Origin: Elioraea sp964533585
Lineage (GTDB): Bacteria > Pseudomonadota > Alphaproteobacteria > Acetobacterales > Acetobacteraceae
Assembly (NCBI GenBank): GCA_964533585.1
Contig: CAZHMM010000023.1
Span: 1 to 33,523, forward strand
Direction: 5' to 3'
DNA length: 33,523 nucleotides
Below, piece after piece: positions 16,805-24,380 of this stretch (its first letter is position 1; the number at the start of each line of letters is the position of its first letter). The translations under genes and the position numbers were made by a program. The notes below the pieces were generated by a model. The model had not been told where the DNA came from and did no database searches. It saw only the letters and a program-made list of their open reading frames with translations.

Positions 16805-16833
16805 TTGCGGCGCGCGGCCAATCGCGCGACGCT
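16805..16833 (+). promoter_or_regulatory. Possible internal promoter before ridA
   Basis: TTGCGG (16805-16810), 17 bases, then GACGCT (16828-16833), similar in layout to the putative promoters at 6044 and 13610. It would raise expression of ridA and the receptor gene over the ATPases. Weak evidence. Confidence 0.25.
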
Positions 16834-16860
16834 GCGGCCGAGACGCGGGGACCGGGACGC

Positions 16861-17325
16861 ATGAGCATCGCCGAACGACTGCACCATCTCGGGCTTGCCC
16901 TGCCGCCGCCGCGCGCGCCGGCCTTCGCCTACGTCCCGGTGGTGGTCGAGGGCGGGCTCGCCTGGGTGTCCGGCCAGCTCCCCTGGGCGGGCGAGGGTCT
17001 GCGGGCGGCGGGGAAGGTCGGCGGCGCAGTCGATCAGGCGCTGGCGAAGGACTGCGCGCGCGACTGCGTCCTCAACGGCCTCGCCGTGCTGGCCGAGGCG
17101 ATCGGGCCGCTCGATCGCGTGCGGCGGATCGTCAAGCTGGTCGGCTTCGTCGCCTCCGCCCCCGGCTTCAACGCCCAGCCCGCGGTGATCGACGCCGCCT
17201 CGACGCTGCTTGTCGAGATCTTCGGCGAGCGCGGCCGCCATGCGCGTTCGGCCGTCGGTGTCGCGGAACTGCCGCGCGACGTGCCGGTGGAGATCGAGTT
17301 CGTCGCCGCGATCGACGCGGCCTGA
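16861..17325 (+). CDS. RidA/YjgF-family protein
   Basis: RidA-family enzymes hydrolyse reactive enamine/imine intermediates, such as 2-aminoacrylate, to keto acids and ammonia; several subfamilies sit in catabolic operons with other roles. This 154-residue product belongs to the longer YjgF subgroup. It has VSGQLPW near residue 37, a long central helix, and the conserved arginine Arg129 (HARSAVGVAELP), followed by PVEIEFVAAI. The carboxylate-binding arginine is present, so deaminase activity is plausible. It lies between the ATPase genes and the receptor gene, an unusual position, and implies that the imported compound passes through an imine or contains an amino group (inference). ATG 16861 starts 24 bases upstream of a strong ribosome-binding region used by the next gene's neighbourhood. 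Confidence 0.9.
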   Translation: MSIAERLHHLGLALPPPRAPAFAYVPVVVEGGLAWVSGQLPWAGEGLRAAGKVGGAVDQALAKDCARDCVLNGLAVLAEAIGPLDRVRRIVKLVGFVASAPGFNAQPAVIDAASTLLVEIFGERGRHARSAVGVAELPRDVPVEIEFVAAIDAA

Positions 17326-17349
17326 CCGAGCACACGAAGGAGGAACGGG

Positions 17350-18933
17350 ATGACTGGGTTCACCATCGGCCGACGCGAGGCGCTGCTCGCCGGCCTCGCC
17401 GTGGCGGCCGCGCCGCGCATGGCCCGCGCGAACGACGACCTGCTCTACGGCCCGGCCGACCCGCAGGCGCGGCGCGGCGGCCGCGTCACGGTCGGCTCGC
17501 TGGTCGAGCCGCCGGCGCTCGATCCGTTCCGCCAGGCGGCGGATGCGCGCATCCGCGTCTCGGTGCTCATGTACCAGGGCCTGTTCTTCGAGGACCAGTC
17601 AGGGGTCGCGCGGCCGCTGCTCGCGCGCGGCGCCGAAGTCTCGGCCGACGGACTGACATGGACCTTCCCCCTGCGCGAGGGCGTGAAGTTCCACACCGGC
17701 GCGACCATGAGCTCGGCCGACGTGAAGTACAGCTACGACTTCATGCGCGACGCACGCAACGGCTCGCCCGGCGCCGGCGACCTCTCCTCGGTCGCCGCGA
17801 TCGAGGCGCCGAACCCATCCACCGTCGTGTTCCGGCTGTCGCGGCCGAACGCGGCGCTGCCGATGACGCTGACCAACAAGTACGGCGCGGTCGTGCCGTC
17901 CGGATTCTTCGACGACCCCAATTCCGGCACGCGCATGAACGAGGTCTCGGTCGGCACCGGACCCTACAAGCTGCGCAGCTTCCGGCCGAACTCGGCGATC
18001 GTGATGGAGCGCTTCGCCGAGTACTGGCAGGCGGGCCAGCCCTATCTCGACGAGATCACCTTCGCGGTGATGCCGAACAGCGCGGCGATGGCGGTCGCGT
18101 TGCAGGCGCGGCGCATCGACCTCGCCGTATTCTCGCGCCCGCAGGACACCCAGCCGCTCGAGCGCGTCGCCGGGCTGGAGGTGAAGCGCTGGCCCTCGCT
18201 CGGGCAGCGCTCGGTCGATCTCGACTGCAATTTCGGGCCGCTGAAGGACGCGCGCGTCCGGCGCGCGATCGCGCTCTCGATCGACAAGAAGACGGTGATG
18301 GACGCCGCGATCGCCGGCTACGGCACGGTGATCGGCACCATGGTCGCGGGCATGCAGGAGACCTGGGGTGTGCCGCTCGACCAACTGCCGAACCAGACCG
18401 TCGATCTCGACCGTGCGAAGCGCCTGCTGGCCGAGGCCGGGCATCCGGACGGGTTCGAGATCGATCTGACCACGATCATCGGCTATGACTGGATGGACCC
18501 GGCGGCGCTGACGATCGCCGAGCAGCTGCGCCGCGTCGGCATCCGCGCCAACATCAAGCGCGTCGAGCTCGGCGTGTGGATCCGCAATTTCCGCGCGCGC
18601 GAGATGGGCTTCACCTTCAACGACTGGGGCACGACCCCGGACCCGAGCCTGCTCTTCTACCGTCACTTCCGTGCCGCACCGCAGGGCGCCGATTTCCGGA
18701 ACTGGAACCATGCGCGGGCAAGCGAGCTGCTCGACCGCGGCCAGGAGATCGCCGATCCGGCAGAGCGCAAGCGCATCTACACCGAGTTCCAGATGCTGCT
18801 CGCCGAGGAGGTGCCGACCATCATGCTGTTCTCGGCCGACCTGCTCACGGTGAACACGGCCCGGCTGCGCAACTACCAGCAGCACGGCACGGGCTGGTAT
18901 TTCGGCCTCGCCAAGGCGTGGGTCGCGTCCTGA
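17350..18933 (+). CDS. ABC importer substrate-binding protein, family 5
   Basis: Periplasmic receptor of the Opp/Dpp-type importer. The 527-residue precursor begins with a twin-arginine signal (Arg8-Arg9 in GRREALLAG), a hydrophobic stretch and an Ala-Arg-Ala cleavage site near residue 27, so Tat export is likely. The mature part shows the family-5 layout: an N-terminal LVEPPALDPF, SADGLTWTFPLREGVKFHTG, the GTGPYKL hinge, the RVRRAIALSIDK block and the later GYDWMDPAAL. Family members bind peptides, opines, glutathione, nickel chelates or sugars; none of these can be picked from sequence. A strong AAGGAGGA ribosome binding site (17337-17344) precedes ATG 17350, consistent with receptor excess. 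The gene is 10 bases upstream of the first permease. Confidence 0.94.
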   Translation: MTGFTIGRREALLAGLAVAAAPRMARANDDLLYGPADPQARRGGRVTVGSLVEPPALDPFRQAADARIRVSVLMYQGLFFEDQSGVARPLLARGAEVSADGLTWTFPLREGVKFHTGATMSSADVKYSYDFMRDARNGSPGAGDLSSVAAIEAPNPSTVVFRLSRPNAALPMTLTNKYGAVVPSGFFDDPNSGTRMNEVSVGTGPYKLRSFRPNSAIVMERFAEYWQAGQPYLDEITFAVMPNSAAMAVALQARRIDLAVFSRPQDTQPLERVAGLEVKRWPSLGQRSVDLDCNFGPLKDARVRRAIALSIDKKTVMDAAIAGYGTVIGTMVAGMQETWGVPLDQLPNQTVDLDRAKRLLAEAGHPDGFEIDLTTIIGYDWMDPAALTIAEQLRRVGIRANIKRVELGVWIRNFRAREMGFTFNDWGTTPDPSLLFYRHFRAAPQGADFRNWNHARASELLDRGQEIADPAERKRIYTEFQMLLAEEVPTIMLFSADLLTVNTARLRNYQQHGTGWYFGLAKAWVAS

Positions 18934-18943
18934 CGCCGACGCC

Positions 18944-19888
18944 ATGGCGGTGATGCTCGCGCGGCGGCTCGGTTCGGCCGCCGCGGCCGCCTTGCTCTCG
19001 GCGCTCGCGGTGTTCCTGCTGATGCGCGCGGTGCCGGGCGACATCGTCGGGCAGATGCTCGGCCAGTCCGGCACCGACCGCTCCGCCGAGGAGGCGCTGC
19101 GCGCGTTCTTCGGCCTCGACCGGCCCGTGCATGCGCAGTTCCTCGACTGGCTCGGTCGCACGCTCACCGGCGATCTCGGCCGATCCTGGTACCAGGGACG
19201 TGCGGTGACCGCGATGATCGCCGAGGCGTTCGGCGTGACGGCGCAGCTCGCGCTGTTCACGCTCGCGGTCTCGACGCTGATCGGCGTGCCGCTCGGCATG
19301 CTGGCCGGCATCCGCGAGGGCACGCGCATCGACGCGGCGATCCAGACCTTCAACCTGCTCGGGCTGTCCGCCCCGGTGTTCTGGGTCGGGCTGATGCTGC
19401 TGGTCGGCGCCTCGGCCTTCCTCGGCTGGTCGCCGCCCTTCATCTATCGCGACTTCGCCGATGATCCGGCCGAGAACCTGGCGATCATGCTGCTGCCGGT
19501 GATCAGCCTGGCGATCCTGCAGGCCGCCGCCTACAGCCAGTTCGTGCGCGGATTGATGGTGGCGGAGCTGCGACGCGAGCACATCCGCACCGCGATCGCC
19601 AAGGGGCTGACGCCGCGCGAGATCTACTTCAAGCATGCGCTGCGCAACGTGCTGATCCCGCTCACCACCTTCATGGGCCTGATCCTGGTGCAGATCCTCG
19701 GCGGGGTGGTGGTGATCGAGTCGCTGTTCTCGCTGCCCGGGCTCGGGCGGCTGATCCTCTCGGGATTGCAGGGGCGCGACTATCCCGTGGTGCAGGGCGC
19801 GCTGCTGTTCGTCGTGCTGATCGCGATCGGCATCAACCTGCTGGTCGATCTGCTCTACGCCGTGATCGACCCGAGGCTCAGGCCGTGA
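18944..19888 (+). CDS. ABC importer permease, DppB type
   Basis: First transmembrane subunit of the importer. 314 residues with an N-terminal helix (about 10-30), a periplasmic loop containing GDLGRSWYQGR, and five further helices. The cytoplasmic EAA loop, where the ATPases dock, is at about residues 205-235 (EHIRTAIAKGLTPREIYFKH). The end, DPRLRP, is typical of DppB proteins. ATG 18944 is 10 bases after the receptor gene. The stop overlaps the next permease by four bases (GTGA). Intact and of normal length. Confidence 0.93.
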   Translation: MAVMLARRLGSAAAAALLSALAVFLLMRAVPGDIVGQMLGQSGTDRSAEEALRAFFGLDRPVHAQFLDWLGRTLTGDLGRSWYQGRAVTAMIAEAFGVTAQLALFTLAVSTLIGVPLGMLAGIREGTRIDAAIQTFNLLGLSAPVFWVGLMLLVGASAFLGWSPPFIYRDFADDPAENLAIMLLPVISLAILQAAAYSQFVRGLMVAELRREHIRTAIAKGLTPREIYFKHALRNVLIPLTTFMGLILVQILGGVVVIESLFSLPGLGRLILSGLQGRDYPVVQGALLFVVLIAIGINLLVDLLYAVIDPRLRP

Positions 19889-20712
19889 TCGCCGCGCCCG
19901 CGATCGCCGGCACGCGCATCACGCCGGGGCTCGCGCTCAGCCTTGGGCTGCTCGCGGCCTTCGCGGTGCTGATCGTCGCGCCGGGCCTGGTCGCCGTGCA
20001 GTCGCCCTACGACGTCGATCCGTCGCGCGCGCTGCTGGCGCCATCCGCGACGCATCTGTTCGGCACCGACGATGTGGGCCGGGACGTGTTCGCGCGCATC
20101 ATCCATGGCGCGCGGGTGACGCTCGGTCTTGTCGCCGGGTCGCTCATGCTCTCGGCGCTGATCGGCGGCGGGCTCGGCGTGATCGCGGGCTACGCGGGCG
20201 GCTGGTTCGACCTCGTCGCCGGACGCTTCGCCGACATGATCCTCACCTTCCCGCCGATCATCGCCGGCGTGGTGATCACCGGCGTGCTCGGCCAGGGTGC
20301 GACCAATCTCGTGCTGGCGCTTGCCGTCGTCTATCTGCCGACCTTCTTCCGCATCGCGCGCTCGGGAGCGCTGTCGGAGGCCGCGCGCACCTATGTCGAG
20401 GCCGCACGCGCGCTCGGCTTCCCGGAGTGGCACATCCTGCTGCGCCAGGTGGCTCCGAACGTGCTGCCGCTGATCGTGCTGCAAAATGTGATCCTGTTTC
20501 CGCTCGCGCTGCAGATCCAGGCCGCACTCGGGTTCCTCGGCCTCGGTGTCGCGCCGCCCACGCCCGACTGGGGCGCCACGCTCGAGCAGGGCAAGAACTT
20601 CATCCTGGTCGCCTGGTGGCTGTCGCTCTGGCCGGGCGTGTTCCTGCTCGCCTCCGCCGTCGCCGTCACGGTGCTCGGCCGGGCGCTGCGTGACCGGCTC
20701 GGAGGGGACTGA
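19885..20712 (+). CDS. ABC importer permease, DppC type
   Basis: Second transmembrane subunit; forms the channel with the DppB-type protein. 275 residues, GTG start at 19885 coupled to the upstream gene. It shows the DppC marks: an N-terminal helix, then HLFGTDDVGRDVFARIIHG in the first loop, the EAA loop around EAARALGFPEWHILLRQ, and GFLGLGVAPPTPDWG near the C-terminus. All six helices appear present. With this gene the transporter has all five parts. A four-base gap leads into the bicupin gene, so the enzymes that follow belong to the same transcript. Confidence 0.93.
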   Translation: MIAAPAIAGTRITPGLALSLGLLAAFAVLIVAPGLVAVQSPYDVDPSRALLAPSATHLFGTDDVGRDVFARIIHGARVTLGLVAGSLMLSALIGGGLGVIAGYAGGWFDLVAGRFADMILTFPPIIAGVVITGVLGQGATNLVLALAVVYLPTFFRIARSGALSEAARTYVEAARALGFPEWHILLRQVAPNVLPLIVLQNVILFPLALQIQAALGFLGLGVAPPTPDWGATLEQGKNFILVAWWLSLWPGVFLLASAVAVTVLGRALRDRLGGD

Positions 20713-20716
20713 CGCA

Positions 20717-21346
20717 ATGACGATCGCCTGCGCCGCAACCGAGGACGTACTCGCACCCGGCCAACGGGTGACCCTGCCGCCGGCGGCACGCGCGCTCTAT
20801 GTGCGCAGCGGCCGGGCGACGATCGCGCAGGACGGCGTCGAGACGACGCTGACCGAGGACAGTTGCGCGCTGATCGTCGGTGCGACGGCACTCGCCGGCG
20901 ACGGTGTCATCTGGGGCTATGAGGCAACGCGCAGCCTCGCCGCGCCCGATCCGCGGCGCACCATCCTGCACGTGACGCTGCCGCGCGACCCCGACGCGCC
21001 CATGCTGCTGCGCGCGGACCGTGTCGACTTCCCCCCGGGTGCCGTCACGCCGCGCCACGGCCATGCCGGCCCCGGCATCCGCCGCCTGCTCGCGGGCCGG
21101 CTGTTCGCCGAGATCGGCGAGACCCATCGCCGCATCGACGCCGGCGAGGCGTGGTTCGAGAGCGGGCTCGAGCCCGTGGTGGGGCACACCATCGCCCCCG
21201 CGAGCGCGTTCGTCCGCTGCATGGTGCTCGACCCCGACCTGCTCGGCCGCCCGACCTTCCGCGCCACCTCGGCCGAGGACGCCGCCAAGCCGCGCGCGGT
21301 CGGCTACAGGCAGTTCTTCGACACCATCGTCACCCTGCCGCCCTGA
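20717..21346 (+). CDS. Bicupin-like protein of unknown function
   Basis: A 209-residue soluble protein that looks like two small cupin barrels in tandem. The first (about 10-90) has no metal-binding histidines. The second (about 97-175) has PRHGHAGPGIRRLLAG with His114 and His116, and a later His157 in VVGHTIAP, the usual metal-ligand pattern of cupin motifs 1 and 2. There is no DNA-binding domain or signal peptide, so it is a cytoplasmic enzyme (isomerase, dioxygenase or lyase) or a metabolite sensor. Start ATG 20717 is four bases after the permease stop, and the next gene follows after ten bases. I do not recognise a named family, and sequence alone does not settle its reaction. Confidence 0.75.
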   Translation: MTIACAATEDVLAPGQRVTLPPAARALYVRSGRATIAQDGVETTLTEDSCALIVGATALAGDGVIWGYEATRSLAAPDPRRTILHVTLPRDPDAPMLLRADRVDFPPGAVTPRHGHAGPGIRRLLAGRLFAEIGETHRRIDAGEAWFESGLEPVVGHTIAPASAFVRCMVLDPDLLGRPTFRATSAEDAAKPRAVGYRQFFDTIVTLPP

Positions 21347-21356
21347 AGGATACGCG

Positions 21357-22220
21357 ATGCCCGATACAGCGAGGCTCTGGCACGGACTGACGCCGGAGGA
21401 GCACGAGGCGCAGTACAATCCGCGCGCGGCGGTGGCTGACTTCGCCGACTGCCAGGCCCGGCACCAGGGGTGGAGTGCGGCGGCGGCGTCGCGGCTCACC
21501 GCCACGCGCGACGTCGCCTACGCCGAGGGCGCGCTCTGCACGCTCGACATCTATCCGGTGCCCGGCGTGGCGAACGCGCCGGTGCATCTGTTCTTCCACG
21601 GCGGCTACTGGCGCGCGCAGGACAAGGCGAACTTCGCCTTCGTCGCCGAGGCGCTGGTCGCGTCCGGCAGCCTCGCCGTGATCGCCAACTACCCGCTCTG
21701 CCCGGCGGTGACGCTCGACGCGGTGGTCGCGGCCGCGCGCGACGCCGTCGCCTGGACGCATCGCCATATCGGCGAGCATGGCGGCGATCCGACGCGGCTG
21801 ACCGTGTCGGGCCACTCGGCCGGCGCGCATCTCACCGCCGCGGCCCTCGCCGAAGACTGGCCCGCGCGCGGACTGCCGGCCGACATCGTGACGCGTGCCG
21901 TGATGATCAGCGGCATCTTCGACCCCGCGCCGGCGATCGGCACGAGCGTCAATGCCGACATCCGCCTCACGCCCGAGCTCGCCGCGCGGCACGACTTCGA
22001 GCGGATCGCGCCGCGCATCCTCTGCCCGTGCTGGGTCGTCGTCGGCGGGCGCGAGCCGTGGCACTGGATCGACCAGTCGTTCCGCTACGCGCAGCACCTG
22101 CGCCGCCACGGCGGCGATCCGGGCGTGCTGGTGGTCCCGGGGTGCCACCACTTCAACATCCTCGATCTCGTCCGCGACCAGGCGAGCGAGCTCGGCCGGT
22201 TCATGCACGGAAGGGCCTGA
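21357..22220 (+). CDS. Alpha/beta hydrolase, arylformamidase-like
   Basis: 287-residue cytoplasmic hydrolase of the alpha/beta fold. The oxyanion motif HGGYW (81-85) and nucleophile Ser154 in SGHSAGAH are the pattern of kynurenine formamidases and related esterases. His264/His265 in GCHHFN supplies the catalytic histidine, and an acidic residue near Glu233 completes a possible triad. Arylformamidases split N-formylkynurenine, but no tryptophan-pathway gene is nearby, so the natural substrate is more likely another N-acyl or ester compound brought in by the linked importer (inference). ATG 21357 is ten bases after the bicupin, and two bases separate the stop from the Ldh-family gene. Confidence 0.88.
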   Translation: MPDTARLWHGLTPEEHEAQYNPRAAVADFADCQARHQGWSAAAASRLTATRDVAYAEGALCTLDIYPVPGVANAPVHLFFHGGYWRAQDKANFAFVAEALVASGSLAVIANYPLCPAVTLDAVVAAARDAVAWTHRHIGEHGGDPTRLTVSGHSAGAHLTAAALAEDWPARGLPADIVTRAVMISGIFDPAPAIGTSVNADIRLTPELAARHDFERIAPRILCPCWVVVGGREPWHWIDQSFRYAQHLRRHGGDPGVLVVPGCHHFNILDLVRDQASELGRFMHGRA

Positions 22221-22222
22221 CC

Positions 22223-23278
22223 ATGAGCGAACCGATCCGAGTTGCGGCCGAGACGCTGCAACACTTCACCGCCGCGCTGTTCGCCGCCGAGGGCGTGCCG
22301 GAGGCGTCCGCCGCGCGCATCGCCGAGTGCCTGGTGCTGGCCGATCTGCGCGGGGTCTCGACCCACGGTGTGTTCCGCGTCTCGACCTATCTGAAGCGGC
22401 TGCGGCTCGGCCTGTTCGAGCCCAATCCGGCGATCGTGGTCGAGCGCGTGGGCCCGGCCATGGCCGCGATCGACGGCGGCAACGGCTTCGGCATGATCGT
22501 CGCGACGCGGGCCATGGACGAGGCGATCGCGATCGCGCGCGAGACCGGGATCGGCATGGCGGCGGTGCGCCGCTCGACGCATTTCGGCATGGCGGCGTGC
22601 TACCCGATGCAGGCGATCGCCGCCGGCATGATCGGCATCGTCTACACCAACGCCTCGCCGGCACTGCCGCCCTGGGGCGGGCGGGCGCCGTTCTTCGGCA
22701 CCTCGCCGATGGCCTATGGCGTGCCGGCCGGCGAGGAGGAGCCGTTCCTGCTCGACATGGCGATGACGGTGCTGGCGCGCGGCAACGTCTTCGTCGCCAA
22801 GAGCCGCGGCGAGCGCATCCCCGAGGGTCTTGCGCTCGATGCCGAGGGCCGGCCGACCACCGACCCGGATGCCTTCCTCGCCGGCGGCTCGATGCTGGCG
22901 TTCGGCGGCGTGAAGGGGGCGAGCCTGTCGTTCCTGATGGACATCCTCGGCGGCGTGCTGACCGGGGCCGCGTTTGCGGGGCAGGTCGGCAATCCGCACA
23001 AGGATTTCGACCGGCCGCAGGGCACGGGGCATCTGCTGCTGGCGATCGATCCGGCGCGGCTTATGCCGATCGAGACGTTCCGTGCGCGCATGGACCACCT
23101 GATCCGCGAGACCAAGCGCCAGCCGCGCGCCGCCGGCGTGGACGAGATCCTGATCCCGGGCGAGCGCGAGGCGCGGCGGATGCGCGAGGCGCTGCGCGAC
23201 GGGATCGCGCTCGGTCCGGAACTGGTCGAGGCGTTGCGGGCGGAGGCGGGGAAGACTGGAGTCGCAGCGCCGTTCTGA
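22223..23278 (+). CDS. Ldh-family NAD(P)-dependent oxidoreductase (malate/lactate/ureidoglycolate type)
   Basis: 351-residue member of the Ldh/YjmC/AllD fold, unrelated to ordinary lactate dehydrogenase. Members interconvert 2-hydroxy acids and 2-keto acids, or reduce cyclic imino acids, with NAD(P)H. The catalytic His48 lies in the usual DLRGVSTHG, the glycine-rich AAIDGGNGFG is at about 81-90, His120 follows in RSTHFGMAACY, then FGTSPMAYGVP and GGVKGASLSFLMDILGGVL. The protein is complete. As the last gene of the operon it probably handles the keto acid or imine released by the RidA or hydrolase steps. Possible substrates include malate, sulfolactate, ureidoglycolate or piperideine-2-carboxylate; nothing here chooses among them. 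It ends three bases from the convergent PrpF-like gene. Confidence 0.92.
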   Translation: MSEPIRVAAETLQHFTAALFAAEGVPEASAARIAECLVLADLRGVSTHGVFRVSTYLKRLRLGLFEPNPAIVVERVGPAMAAIDGGNGFGMIVATRAMDEAIAIARETGIGMAAVRRSTHFGMAACYPMQAIAAGMIGIVYTNASPALPPWGGRAPFFGTSPMAYGVPAGEEEPFLLDMAMTVLARGNVFVAKSRGERIPEGLALDAEGRPTTDPDAFLAGGSMLAFGGVKGASLSFLMDILGGVLTGAAFAGQVGNPHKDFDRPQGTGHLLLAIDPARLMPIETFRARMDHLIRETKRQPRAAGVDEILIPGEREARRMREALRDGIALGPELVEALRAEAGKTGVAAPF

Positions 23279-23281
23279 CCG

Positions 23282-24373
23282 CTACCCCGTGAACGCCTTC
23301 GCCGGCACGAACACCTGCCCGTCCATGATCTTGCGCGCGGTGCGGAGCACGCCGCCGCCGACCACGTCCATCGCCGCCCCGTGGCCGCGCGTGGCAAGCG
23401 CCACCTCGAACACGCCGGAGGGATGCTCGACCACCACAAGGCGGTCGTCGCCCGGCGGGCGCACGGCGATCCCGTCGGCGACCGAGCCCTCCATCATCGC
23501 GCAGGTGGAGACGCAGATCGCGCCGGTCACCGCATGCGCGGCATGGGTCTTGTGGGGAACGAAGTAGCGCGACGTGACTGCGCCGCCATGGCGCGGGGGC
23601 GCAAGGATCGCGGCCTTCGGAATGACCATGTCGGCGACGTCGCCGAGCCCCATGCGCGCGCCCGCCTCACGCCGCAACGATTCCAGCCGGGCGAAGAAGT
23701 CACGATCGGCGTCGAGCTCCTTCGGCGTCTCATAGCCGGTCTTGCCGAAATCAGCCGCGCGGAAGATCACCATCGGCATCGCCACATCGATCAGCGTGGC
23801 CGGCACGCCGTCGATCAGCTCCTGCGCCTTGCCGGTGGGCAGCAGACCTGACGTCTTGGAACCGACGATGTCAGCGAAGTTCAGCCGCACCGGCGCGGCC
23901 GTGCCCGGCACGCCGTCGATCGCGACATCGCCGGTGTAGCGCACGCGCCCGCCCGGGGTCTGGATGATCGCCTCGATCCGGCTCTCGGTGTTGACGTTGT
24001 AGATCATCACCCGCGTCACGCCGTCTGCGGCCGGCACCATGCCGCGCTCGATCGCGAAGGGCCCGACACCGGCAAGCATGTTGCCGCAGGACGGGTTGGT
24101 GTCGACCAGCGCCTTGTCCACCGAGACCTGGGCGAACAGGTAGTCCACATCGACGCCGGGGCGCGCGGAGGGCGAGACCATCGCCACCTTGCTGGTCAGC
24201 GTGTCGGCACCGCCGAGCCCGTCGATCTGCCGCGGATCGGGCGAGCCCATCGCCGCGAGCAGCACGCGGTCGCGCGCGGCGATCTCGGCCGGCAGGTCGG
24301 CGAGGCGGAAATACGGCCCGCGCGAGGTGCCGCCCCGCATGAACAGGCAGGGAATCGCGACCAGATCGTCCAT
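23282..24373 (-). CDS. PrpF/GalD-family isomerase (4-oxalomesaconate tautomerase-like)
   Basis: Cofactor-free isomerase of the diaminopimelate-epimerase fold that shifts a double bond in unsaturated di- or tricarboxylates. 363 residues. The start FMRGGTSRG (11-19) and GGADTLTSKVAMVSPS (54-69), with Lys62, are closer to 4-oxalomesaconate tautomerase than to PrpF 2-methylaconitate isomerase, as I recall the families. Cys96 in NPSCGN lies where the active-site cysteine is found. It is last in the TTT operon, seven bases after the permease, so the imported acid is probably an aconitate-, mesaconate- or oxalomesaconate-like compound (inference). No gallate or methylcitrate gene is present to decide between the two. 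Confidence 0.88.
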   Translation of the reverse strand: MDDLVAIPCLFMRGGTSRGPYFRLADLPAEIAARDRVLLAAMGSPDPRQIDGLGGADTLTSKVAMVSPSARPGVDVDYLFAQVSVDKALVDTNPSCGNMLAGVGPFAIERGMVPAADGVTRVMIYNVNTESRIEAIIQTPGGRVRYTGDVAIDGVPGTAAPVRLNFADIVGSKTSGLLPTGKAQELIDGVPATLIDVAMPMVIFRAADFGKTGYETPKELDADRDFFARLESLRREAGARMGLGDVADMVIPKAAILAPPRHGGAVTSRYFVPHKTHAAHAVTGAICVSTCAMMEGSVADGIAVRPPGDDRLVVVEHPSGVFEVALATRGHGAAMDVVGGGVLRTARKIMDGQVFVPAKAFTG

Positions 24374-24380
24374 GGATGCC

